From Lachnospiraceae bacterium (GTDB lineage: Bacteria > Bacillota > Clostridia > Lachnospirales > Lachnospiraceae): a DNA stretch of 34,846 nucleotides. Positions 10,470 through 17,209 of the stretch are shown one piece after another; within the stretch, counting starts at the first letter, position 1, and each line of letters opens with the position of its first letter. Position numbers and translations under genes: made by a program. The notes under the pieces were generated by a model. It was not told the DNA's origin. It saw only the letters and a program-made list of their open reading frames with translations, and did no database searches. Where the stretch lies: NCBI GenBank assembly GCA_009774655.1, contig VSOD01000004.1, positions 1 through 34,846 on the forward strand, read 5' to 3'.

Positions 10470-10713
10470 AAAAAAAGTCGCCTCCTTTTCGCACTTTTTG
10501 TTCTAAGTACGACAAGCGGTGACTGTACACTCTCCCGTGTGTGTCCTGTTTCGTAAAACATACAAGAACACTAATCACGTTGTTTCCGGCATGAGCCGGA
10601 CATCTGTTGTCTGTACAGTGACTTGTCGTCAGTTTCCTAACTTGACATTCGCTCCACGGAAAACCTGCCACGCGGGCAGCAACCTCACGCTTCAAAGCTA
10701 TCATGCCACAGCA
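10470..10713 (-). promoter_or_regulatory. Structured 5' leader of the S10 operon
   Basis: The roughly 244-base untranslated leader holds several pairings. An outer long-range stem joins 10612-10619 with 10522-10529 (8 bp) and 10622-10627 with 10511-10516 (6 bp), across a small internal loop. Inside it are a 6-bp hairpin with a four-base loop (10585-10600) and an imperfect hairpin (10541-10571). Upstream hairpins lie at 10628-10645 and 10665-10679. No clear intrinsic terminator follows. The fold is read by eye; r-protein autoregulation is inferred from E. coli precedent. Confidence 0.6.
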
Positions 10714-10719
10714 CTGACT

Positions 10720-10748
10720 AGTATACATGATGTTTTTAACGGATGCAA
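10720..10748 (-). promoter_or_regulatory. Sigma-A promoter of the S10 operon
   Basis: On the minus strand, TTGCAT (10743-10748) and TATACT (10720-10725) are separated by exactly 17 bases. Transcription would start near 10713, giving a leader of about 244 bases. It lies directly after the nagA terminator, so the ribosomal operon is insulated from nagBA. Confidence 0.75.
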
Positions 10749-10758
10749 GTGTTTTTTT

Positions 10759-10808
10759 GAAAAAAAATCAAGAACTCCTGTCTCCTTGTTGCAGGAAACG
10801 GGAGTTCC
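10759..10808 (-). terminator. Intrinsic terminator after nagA
   Basis: A long stem at 10772-10807 (GAACTCC paired with GGAGTTC, one mismatch, then seven more pairs including a G-U) with loop GCAACA is followed on the minus strand by TTGATTTTTTTT. It lies 15 bases beyond the nagA stop. Confidence 0.88.
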
Positions 10809-10822
10809 TTATAATACAGCTG

Positions 10823-11959
10823 TTATAAAGGTTTGCCGGCCAGAATCACTTTCTGCAGTGTCAGGCCGTCATTCTTAAGCAGTACCACATCCGCCACTTT
10901 GCCGGGCGTGATGCTGCCATGGTTGTCATAGATGCCGACGGACTTCGCAGAATTGACTGCCGCACATTTCACGGCGGACGTAAGCGGAATGCCCATCTTA
11001 AGCACTGCGGTGCGCATACAGTCCAAAAGGTTGGTCACGGAGCCGGCGATGGTGCCGTCGTGGAGGGTGGCCAGATTGCCCGTCACCTTCACGTCCTGGC
11101 CGCCCAGGGTATAATCACCGTCCTCCAGTCCCGTGGCGCGCATACTGTCGCTGATCAGGATGATGCGGTCGTCGCCGAAGATCTTGAAGGTGGTTCTGAC
11201 TGCGGACGGGTGAATGTGCACGCCGTCACAGATCAGCTCTACTTCTACTTTCCCGGTATCGGCAGCCGCGCCGATCGGGCCGGGCGCCCTGTGGGTATAG
11301 GGATGCATGGCATTGTACAGGTGCGTCATATGGCTGGCGCCCTTCTCAAAAGCTCTGACAGCCGTGTCATAATCGGTGCAGGTATGTGCGATGGACATCA
11401 CCGCCTGGTCATGCCTCTGCTCGATCAGCTCCATGGCGCCCTCTTCCTCCGGCGCGATGGCAAGCAGCTTTACACGATTGCCGGACGCTTCGTTCAGTCT
11501 GTCGAACATGGCGATGTCCGGTTTGTGGATATATTCGCCGTTCTGAGCCCCCTTCTTCGCAAGCGATATAAAAGGGCCTTCCATGTTGATCCCATGGAAA
11601 TGCGCTCTGTCGTCCTTCTCACCTTCTTCGGCGTAGGCTCTGGCCGTGCTGCAGATACCGTGCAGCATCTCCTCGGAGAGCGTCATGGTAGCCGGTACGA
11701 TATTCGTCACGCCCACCGATGCTTCATAGGCCGCCATCGTGTCGATGGCCTCTTTCGTACCGTCGCAGAAATCCCGGCCCATGCAGCCGTGAAAGTGAAT
11801 ATCTGTCAGGCCCGGAATCGCCACGCATCCGCCGGCGTCGATCTCCGTCTTATCGCTGACTTTCTCCGCACAGTCCACGAAACGGGTTCCTTCTATATAT
11901 ATATCCTTTTCCAGAAAGATTCCATCTTCCGTATATACACTGGCATTTTTAATGATCAT
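10823..11959 (-). CDS. nagA: N-acetylglucosamine-6-phosphate deacetylase
   Basis: NagA hydrolyses GlcNAc-6-phosphate to glucosamine-6-phosphate and acetate in the cytoplasm. The 378-residue amidohydrolase has the TIM-barrel metal motifs in order: H55-x-H57 (DIHFHGCMGRDF), E127 in NMEGPF, H192 in SIAHTCTD, H213 in MTHLYNAMHP, substrate-binding H248 in CDGVHIHP, and catalytic D271 in LISDSM. Length matches the family. It lies 21 bases downstream of nagB with its own terminator after it, so the two form one operon that receives GlcNAc-6-P from the PTS encoded upstream. Confidence 0.96.
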   Translation of the reverse strand: MIIKNASVYTEDGIFLEKDIYIEGTRFVDCAEKVSDKTEIDAGGCVAIPGLTDIHFHGCMGRDFCDGTKEAIDTMAAYEASVGVTNIVPATMTLSEEMLHGICSTARAYAEEGEKDDRAHFHGINMEGPFISLAKKGAQNGEYIHKPDIAMFDRLNEASGNRVKLLAIAPEEEGAMELIEQRHDQAVMSIAHTCTDYDTAVRAFEKGASHMTHLYNAMHPYTHRAPGPIGAAADTGKVEVELICDGVHIHPSAVRTTFKIFGDDRIILISDSMRATGLEDGDYTLGGQDVKVTGNLATLHDGTIAGSVTNLLDCMRTAVLKMGIPLTSAVKCAAVNSAKSVGIYDNHGSITPGKVADVVLLKNDGLTLQKVILAGKPL

Positions 11960-11980
11960 ATGATGATTTTCCTTTCCTTA

Positions 11981-12706
11981 TTATATCTCTGACAATGCAG
12001 CCTCGTCCGCTACGATCGTCACGTCGTTGTGCAGCTGGAGGATGGAGCCCTGCACCTGAGGGGTGATCGGGCCGAAGCAGGTAGCCTTGAGGGCCGCCGC
12101 CTTATCCTTGCCGCTGATCACCACCAGCACCTTCTTCGCCTGCATGATCGTCTTAATGCCCATCGTGTATGCCTGACGCGGCACATCGTCTATGGAAGCG
12201 AAGAATCTCTGGTTCGCCTTGATCGTCGTCTCCGTCAGGTCAACGCAGTGTGTCTCCGCCTCAAATACATCGCCCGGCTCATTGAAACCGATATGGCCGT
12301 TGTGGCCCAGGCCCAGAAGCTGCAGATCGATACCGCCCACGCCGGCAATGATCTCATTGTAAGCACGGCACGCCTTGTCGCTGTCAGGCTCTGTGCCGTC
12401 CGGCAGGAACGTGCGCTCCGGCTTCACATTAACCTTGCTGAAGAAGTGATGGTTCATGAAATAGTAATAACTCTGGTCATTATCCCGCGGCAGTCCCTTG
12501 TACTCGTCCAGATTCACGGTAGTAATCCCGGAAAAGTCAAGATCTCCCTTCTCATAGGCTGCTGCCAGATTGGCATATGTGCCGATCGGGGAAGAACCCG
12601 TCGCCAGACCAAGCACACAATCCGGTTTCATGATCACCTGCGACGCAATGATGGCCGCCGCCTTTCTGCTCATATCTTCATAATCTTTTGCTCTGATAAT
12701 CCTCAT
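11981..12706 (-). CDS. nagB: Glucosamine-6-phosphate deaminase
   Basis: NagB converts glucosamine-6-phosphate to fructose-6-phosphate and ammonia, the committed step into glycolysis. The 241-residue product is the short Bacillus-type form (E. coli is 266 with an allosteric extension). Visible motifs are the phosphate loop LGLATGSSPIGTY (32-44), NLDEYKGL with catalytic D67, and GLGHNGHIGFNEPG with H138. N136 replaces the E. coli Asp141, as in Bacillus enzymes. GGAGGAAAC directly precedes the ATG. Confidence 0.96.
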   Translation of the reverse strand: MRIIRAKDYEDMSRKAAAIIASQVIMKPDCVLGLATGSSPIGTYANLAAAYEKGDLDFSGITTVNLDEYKGLPRDNDQSYYYFMNHHFFSKVNVKPERTFLPDGTEPDSDKACRAYNEIIAGVGGIDLQLLGLGHNGHIGFNEPGDVFEAETHCVDLTETTIKANQRFFASIDDVPRQAYTMGIKTIMQAKKVLVVISGKDKAAALKATCFGPITPQVQGSILQLHNDVTIVADEAALSEI

Positions 12707-12869
12707 GTTTCCTCCATTCTGAAGCGTATTCCATACGTTCCGTCCGGGCCTCCTTCACACCTTCCTGCAAAGACAGTCGCTTTTGATGTGTCTGTATTCT
12801 GCGACGCTTCCACGCAACTCCTGAAATAAGTCTGCCCGATAACTGCATATTTATAATGTTTTCTCTATC

Positions 12870-12898
12870 ATTCTCTCTGTAAATTCTTAAGTTGTCAA
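12870..12898 (-). promoter_or_regulatory. Candidate promoter of nagBA
   Basis: A consensus TTGACA (12893-12898, minus strand) is followed after 17 bases by a weak GAGAAT (12870-12875). It lies just after the EIIBC terminator, and the leader to nagB would be about 160 bases. No recognised riboswitch was seen in that leader. The weak -10 may indicate activation or a shifted start. Confidence 0.5.
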
Positions 12899-12900
12899 GA

Positions 12901-12928
12901 TAAAAACGGAGACCCGAAGGCCTCCGTT
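12901..12928 (-). terminator. Intrinsic terminator after the GlcNAc PTS gene
   Basis: Minus-strand stem AACGGAGGCC / GGTCTCCGTT closed by a UUCG tetraloop and followed by TTTAT, 40 bases after the EIIBC stop. It separates the licT-EIIA-EIIBC operon from nagBA. Confidence 0.88.
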
Positions 12929-12967
12929 CTGCTAGGGGTTTCGGTATTATGAAAAATGATATAATAC

Positions 12968-14437
12968 CTATAACATCTTCTTCATTTCATCAGCAACGAA
13001 CTGTACCTTCGTACCTACGATAACCTGTACGGAAGTCTTGCCCGGCCTCATAACGCCTGCAACGCCTGCCGATTTGATCTTCTTCTCGTTAACCTTCGTG
13101 TTATCCTTGATCTCCAGACGAAGTCTTGTAATACAGTTGTCAAGAGATGCAACGTTCTCCTTGCCGCCAAGACCTTCCAGAATGATCGCTGCCACTTCTG
13201 TAAAGTCATTGTTCGCCAGAACTGCCTTCTTCTCTTCTTCCAGATCGTCGTCTTCTCTACCAGGTGTCTTTAAGTCAAACTTAACGATCGCGAAGCGGAA
13301 CACAACATAGAATATCGCAAATGCCGCAAGACCCAGAGGAAGGATCAGCCATGTCTTGTCTGCTGCGGGCAGGAATGCCGAGAACACAAGGTCCGTAGCG
13401 CCTGCCGAGAAGCTGAAACCTGCACGGAAGCCAAGCAGTGCAACAACTACTGTGAAGATACCGTAAAGGATCGCATAGATCACATACAGCAACGGAGCCA
13501 GGAACATGAAACCGAATTCGAAAGGCTCTGTAACACCGCAGACAAATGCACAGACAGCTGCGGATGCAACAAGACCACTTGCTACTTTCTTCTTGTTATC
13601 CTTCGCTGTATGGATCATAGCCAGAGCAGCGCCAGGAATACCGAACATCATACAAGGGAAGAATCCGGACATATACATACCGAGACTCCATGTAACGTCT
13701 GCGCTGGTCTCGCCTGCCCAGAAGTGGGTCAGATCGCCGAGACCGATGGTGTCAAACCAGAATACATTGTTCAACGCATGGTGCAGACCTGTCGGGATCA
13801 GCAGTCTGTTCAGGAACGCATAGATACCTGCGCCAACCGGGCCCATTCCTACGATTGCCTGACCTACAGCGATCAGTGCGCCGAATACTACCGGCCATAC
13901 AAACAAAAGAACTGCCGACACAACAATGGATGTCACACCGGAAATGATCGCCACACAGCGTTTGCCGCTGAAGAAGGACAGCCAATCCGGCAGTTTCGTC
14001 GATTTAAATTTGTTGTAGCATGTTGCGCCAATGATACCAGCCAGAATACCGATAAACGGGTTGCCGATCTTATCGAATGCCAGTGTCTTGGTTGCGCTCT
14101 CTGCGATCGAAGGCATCATCGTTGTCACTGCGCCTGTCGAAAGCAGATTGGTGATCATCAGCCATGATGCAAATGCAGCCAGACCGGACGTACCGTCATG
14201 GTCATCAGACATTCCCACGCCGACACCGATAACAAACAGGAGCGCCATATTGTCAACCAGCGCGCCGCCGGCTTTCACCAGAAAGAAGCCCAGCTTCTGT
14301 ACAAAACCTACAACCTCACCACCCTGCATAGTGGAAGGACACAATGCATATCCGATTCCCATCAGGATACCGCAGATGGGCAGACATGCTACGGGAAGCA
14401 TCAAAGCTTTACCCAGTTTCTGTAAATACTTCATCAT
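12968..14437 (-). CDS. nagE: PTS transporter subunit EIIBC, N-acetylglucosamine type
   Basis: This membrane permease imports and phosphorylates GlcNAc using phosphate passed from EIIA. The 489-residue protein has an N-terminal EIIC domain (about 1-385) with ten or so hydrophobic segments and the glucose-family motifs RLLIPTGLHHALNNVFW and VCGVTEPFEFGFMFLAP, then a linker and an EIIB domain with phospho-cysteine C435 in SLDNCITRLRL. It lacks a fused EIIA; the EIIA is the next gene upstream. GlcNAc rather than glucose is inferred from the LHHALNNVFWFDT signature and from nagBA next to it. It starts with two adjacent ATG codons; either could be used. Confidence 0.88.
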   Translation of the reverse strand: MMKYLQKLGKALMLPVACLPICGILMGIGYALCPSTMQGGEVVGFVQKLGFFLVKAGGALVDNMALLFVIGVGVGMSDDHDGTSGLAAFASWLMITNLLSTGAVTTMMPSIAESATKTLAFDKIGNPFIGILAGIIGATCYNKFKSTKLPDWLSFFSGKRCVAIISGVTSIVVSAVLLFVWPVVFGALIAVGQAIVGMGPVGAGIYAFLNRLLIPTGLHHALNNVFWFDTIGLGDLTHFWAGETSADVTWSLGMYMSGFFPCMMFGIPGAALAMIHTAKDNKKKVASGLVASAAVCAFVCGVTEPFEFGFMFLAPLLYVIYAILYGIFTVVVALLGFRAGFSFSAGATDLVFSAFLPAADKTWLILPLGLAAFAIFYVVFRFAIVKFDLKTPGREDDDLEEEKKAVLANNDFTEVAAIILEGLGGKENVASLDNCITRLRLEIKDNTKVNEKKIKSAGVAGVMRPGKTSVQVIVGTKVQFVADEMKKML

Positions 14438-14464
14438 ACAATTTTACCCCCTCATAAAATTATT

Positions 14465-14535
14465 GTTCAGTTCTACCCTAGCCATAGAACCAATGCCTTT
14501 TGCATCTATATCTCATGGATCCTGGGTGGATCCAT
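14465..14535 (-). other. Two stem-loops between EIIA and EIIBC genes
   Basis: The 110-base intercistronic gap holds a perfect 8-bp inverted repeat (ATGGATCC / GGATCCAT, 14515-14535, loop of five) and a second stem GTTCTA / TAGAAC (14470-14490, loop of nine). Neither is followed by a T run, so these are more likely RNA-stability or processing elements than terminators. Confidence 0.5.
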
Positions 14536-14547
14536 TCAATATCACAG

Positions 14548-15033
14548 CTACTTCTCGATCGTCAAAACGACGTCGCCCTGCGTCACATCTCCTGACGCCG
14601 CCATCTCGAATTTCGAGAACTCATCCGTATTGCAGATCACTACCGGCGTGATCGTATCATAACCTTCCGCCTTGATCTGCTCGATATCCGCCTCCAGAAG
14701 CAGGTCGCCTTTCTTCACCTTGTCGCCTTCCTTCGCATGGATCGTAAAATGTTTGCCGTTCAGCTTCACGGTGTCCAATCCGATATGGATCAGGATCTCC
14801 GCACCCGAATCCGCGGTGATGGCTGCCGCGTGTCCGGTCGGGAATACCGTGCTGACCGTACCGTCTGCCGGCGCGCAGATCCGGTTATCCGAAGGGATCA
14901 CCGCCACGCCCTTGCCAAGGATCTCATCGCCGAAGGTGGGATCGTTCACCTCGCTGATCGCTACCAGCTTCCCCGATACCGGCGCTGCGATCTCAATACC
15001 GCCTTTACCAAATAAATTCTGAAAAAGTTTCAT
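14548..15033 (-). CDS. PTS glucose-family EIIA protein
   Basis: A 161-residue single-domain EIIA of the glucose family (Crr-like), which carries phosphate from HPr-P to the EIIB domain encoded next. It has the PTFGDEILGKGVAVIPSD segment, H68 in PTGHAA and the phosphorylated H83 in EILIHIGLDTVKL. It lies 16 bases downstream of the antiterminator gene and shares its operon. Whether it also serves other glucose-family EIIBC proteins cannot be told here. Confidence 0.93.
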   Translation of the reverse strand: MKLFQNLFGKGGIEIAAPVSGKLVAISEVNDPTFGDEILGKGVAVIPSDNRICAPADGTVSTVFPTGHAAAITADSGAEILIHIGLDTVKLNGKHFTIHAKEGDKVKKGDLLLEADIEQIKAEGYDTITPVVICNTDEFSKFEMAASGDVTQGDVVLTIEK

Positions 15034-15049
15034 TCTCGCCCCTCACTTT

Positions 15050-15889
15050 CTATCCTGCATAGAGGTCCTTCATACGTTTGATGTCCAATGCCAGATAAAT
15101 CTTCTCTTCTTCTGTCATGCTGCACTGGTATGTGGCCTCTATATAATCATTGATACCGTTAATGATCTGATATTCTTCTCTGTAATTGTCCTGTACGAAG
15201 CTGTAGAGCGCTTCGTCCTTGCGCCCGCTCATGGGTTCTTCCGAGACCAGCCTGTTGGCAAGCTGCTTCAAGTCGGAGATCAGCTTCTCCTTCGGGTAGT
15301 TCCGCCCCTCGGGGATCGTAATATGCCGCTCGATGATCTCCATCATCTCCCGCATCATCCTGATCATCTGAAAAGCCTTGCCCATGATCAGGTTCGTCTC
15401 ACCGTTAATGATGTGGAGTGCGATGGATGCTGCCTCATCCTCCACGAGACGGCAGCCGGTTCTCTCTTCGATCTTCTCCAGCGCATATCTGCCAACCGAG
15501 TACTCTACCGGGTAGAACAGCCGCACTTCATCAGACAGTATATTATCAAATTCCATCCCTGCCCGGTATCTGTCGATCACGAAACTGATATGATCCGTCA
15601 GCGTCAGATAAACGTTCTGGTTCAGATTGATCTTCAGGCTCTCCCTGGCGTACGAGATAATGTCGTTGGCCAGTCTGATGTGTTCCAGTGGCAGGGATGC
15701 CAGTAACTTCTTGAACTGCTCCTTGTCATCCATGTTGTCCAGCCGAAACGTCTTCTCGACTGCGGCGCTGTCAATTTCGCTTCCCGGTCCTTTGCCGAAT
15801 CCGATTCCCCTTCCCATGACGACCAGCTCCACACCGTTATTATCCCGCGCCTGGATAATATTATTATTGATTACCTTCTCGATACGCAC
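15050..15889 (-). CDS. licT: LicT/BglG-family transcription antiterminator
   Basis: Proteins of this family bind a RAT hairpin in nascent mRNA and block a terminator. The 279-residue product has the RNA-binding CAT domain (IEKVINNNIIQARDNNGVEL, GRGIGFGKGPG) and two PRD domains. PRD1 keeps H100 (LTLTDHISF) and H159 (SIALHIING), the sites through which the cognate EIIB inhibits. In PRD2 both expected histidines are aspartate: D206 (KLISDLKQL) and D269 (IYLALDIKRM). Start is GTG at 15889. A RAT and terminator lie in its own leader, so it is autoregulated and controls the GlcNAc PTS. Symbol used for the family; licT, sacT and glcT cannot be separated with certainty. Confidence 0.88.
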   Translation of the reverse strand: MRIEKVINNNIIQARDNNGVELVVMGRGIGFGKGPGSEIDSAAVEKTFRLDNMDDKEQFKKLLASLPLEHIRLANDIISYARESLKINLNQNVYLTLTDHISFVIDRYRAGMEFDNILSDEVRLFYPVEYSVGRYALEKIEERTGCRLVEDEAASIALHIINGETNLIMGKAFQMIRMMREMMEIIERHITIPEGRNYPKEKLISDLKQLANRLVSEEPMSGRKDEALYSFVQDNYREEYQIINGINDYIEATYQCSMTEEEKIYLALDIKRMKDLYAG

Positions 15890-15918
15890 TTTTCATTCCT
15901 CATCCGCTGAATCTTTTG

Positions 15919-15982
15919 ATAATAAAATAAAAAACCAAACAATATAAACTAACCTTCCGGTCAATTCATATGATCTGGTTTT
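15919..15982 (-). terminator. Conditional terminator in the antiterminator leader
   Basis: On the minus strand AAAACCAGAT pairs with GTTTGGTTTT, and a further 13 bp including G-U pairs join ATATGAATTGACC and GGTTAGTTTATAT across a GGAA loop, followed by TTATTTTATT. Its 5' arm uses the last bases of the RAT, so RAT and terminator are mutually exclusive. Confidence 0.88.
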
Positions 15983-16007
15983 GCCCGCTCGATTGCAGTA
16001 ACAATCC
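15977..16007 (-). promoter_or_regulatory. RAT (ribonucleic antiterminator) site
   Basis: The minus-strand 31-mer starts GGATTGTTACTG and ends GGGCAAAACC, close to the canonical LicT/SacT/SacY RAT. The fold is GG/CC, an A bulge region, TTG/CAA, internal loop, then CTGC/GCGG with an AATCGA loop. Binding of the encoded protein would stabilise it and prevent the overlapping terminator. Confidence 0.92.
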
Positions 16008-16034
16008 AAATGATTGAATTCTTTTGATGTTACG

Positions 16035-16063
16035 ATTATAGCAACCTGCACAACCAAAGTCAA
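16035..16063 (-). promoter_or_regulatory. Sigma-A promoter of the licT-EIIA-EIIBC operon
   Basis: Minus strand TTGACT (16058-16063), 17-base spacer and perfect TATAAT (16035-16040). Transcription would start near 16028, about 20 bases before the RAT, the usual geometry for such switches. Confidence 0.82.
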
Positions 16064-16222
16064 TAGCTTTTCTGGAGATATTTGTCAGTTCGTCAGATGT
16101 GTGCATTTTAGTGGGTCATGTTTTGTATATTTTATATATATTTTAAGGTTCTTATTGGCTCTTTATTTGTCATGCAGTGTTTTTTATTTGCACAATAAGC
16201 ACAGTGCGCCGCTTTTTACTAT

Positions 16223-16250
16223 TTGCGAAAAATATTTTTTTATGCATAAT
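16223..16250 (+). promoter_or_regulatory. Candidate promoter of the methyltransferase gene
   Basis: TTGCGA (16223-16228), 16-base spacer, CATAAT (16245-16250) in an AT-rich stretch about 70 bases before the start codon. The rest of 16064-16323 is AT-rich and holds no convincing gene; this region separates two divergent units. Confidence 0.45.
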
Positions 16251-16323
16251 AAATACAGATAAAAGAGCTACTGCCGGCCGGCAGAATGGCAGCGCGGGCA
16301 AACCGCCGCAGAAAGGTAAAACA

Positions 16324-17202
16324 ATGTGGACAGCAGATGCATGGAAAGATTATGAAGTAATAGATACCTCCGGCGGGGAGAAGCTAGAGCGCTGGGGCGA
16401 TTATATCCTGGTGCGCCCCGACCCGCAGGTCATATGGGACACGCCGCGCACAGACCGGCGCTGGAAACAGCAGAACGGCCATTATCACCGCAGTTCCAAA
16501 GGCGGCGGCGAATGGGAATTCTTCCAGCTGCCCGAGGAATGGTGCATCCGATACCGGGAGCTTACTTTCCGCCTGAAACCTTTCAGTTTCAAGCACACAG
16601 GGCTTTTCCCGGAGCAGGCCGTAAACTGGGACTGGTTTTCTTCTATTATAAAAGAACGGAAAAAGGCCGGGCCGCCGGTAAAAGTACTAAATCTTTTCGC
16701 CTACACCGGCGGCGCCACCTTGGCCGCAGCCAAAGCCGGAGCCGCCGTGACCCATGTGGACGCCTCCAAAGGCATGGTCTCCTGGGCAAAAGAAAACGCC
16801 GCCGCTTCCGGTCTGACGGATGCGCCGATCCGCTGGCTTGTGGACGACTGCGTCAAATTCGTGGAGCGTGAGATCCGCCGCGGCAACACTTACGACGCCA
16901 TCATCATGGATCCCCCTTCCTATGGCCGGGGTCCCAAAGGCGAGATCTGGAAAATAGAAGAAAGCATCTTCCCCTTCCTGCGCCTGACAGCGCAGATCCT
17001 GTCGAAAGATGCCTGCTTTTTCCTGATAAATTCTTATACAACCGGACTGCAGCCGGCCGTGTTGTCCTACATGCTGCAGACCGTCATCACCCCGCAGTTC
17101 GGCGGGCATGTGGAGGCCGGTGAGATCGGCCTGCCGGTAAGTTCCAATTCCCTCATACTGCCCTGCGGCGCTTCCGGGCGCTGGACAGGTTCTTTACAGT
17201 GA
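16324..17202 (+). CDS. Class I SAM-dependent methyltransferase (COG1092-like, RlmI/RlmK-type)
   Basis: Predicted to methylate RNA, probably rRNA cytosine or guanine, using S-adenosylmethionine. The 292-residue product has an N-terminal region with WGDYILVRPDPQVIW and FKHTGLFPEQAVNW (about 22-102), then the Rossmann domain with motif I VLNLFAYTGGATLAAAKAGA (121-140), acidic residue in THVDASKGM and motif IV DPPSYGRGPKG (196-206). Start at 16324 is chosen because GAAAGG lies upstream and the sequence from MWTADAWKDYEV matches the family; a longer reading to 16177 crosses the promoter. It stops 7 bases before the convergent repeat-rich gene. The exact target nucleotide cannot be read. Confidence 0.85.
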   Translation: MWTADAWKDYEVIDTSGGEKLERWGDYILVRPDPQVIWDTPRTDRRWKQQNGHYHRSSKGGGEWEFFQLPEEWCIRYRELTFRLKPFSFKHTGLFPEQAVNWDWFSSIIKERKKAGPPVKVLNLFAYTGGATLAAAKAGAAVTHVDASKGMVSWAKENAAASGLTDAPIRWLVDDCVKFVEREIRRGNTYDAIIMDPPSYGRGPKGEIWKIEESIFPFLRLTAQILSKDACFFLINSYTTGLQPAVLSYMLQTVITPQFGGHVEAGEIGLPVSSNSLILPCGASGRWTGSLQ

Positions 17203-17209
17203 TCAGATA

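Noticed and set aside
10438-10728. Minus-strand frame of 96 codons in the S10 leader as a leader peptide gene
   Set aside because: It overlaps rpsJ out of frame, has no Shine-Dalgarno, and the sequence is better explained by RNA structure.
10919-11992. Plus-strand open frame of 357 codons over nagA
   Set aside because: It is antisense to a gene with all NagA motifs, shows no family features, and arises from the codon bias of the real gene.
12707-12869. Riboswitch such as glmS-type element in the nagB leader
   Set aside because: No recognised conserved core was seen; only small local pairings such as GTCGC/GCGAC are present.
16014-16262. Small plus-strand open frame in the licT-methyltransferase gap
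   Set aside because: It runs through the licT promoter region, lacks a Shine-Dalgarno, and its codon use is that of AT-rich intergenic DNA.
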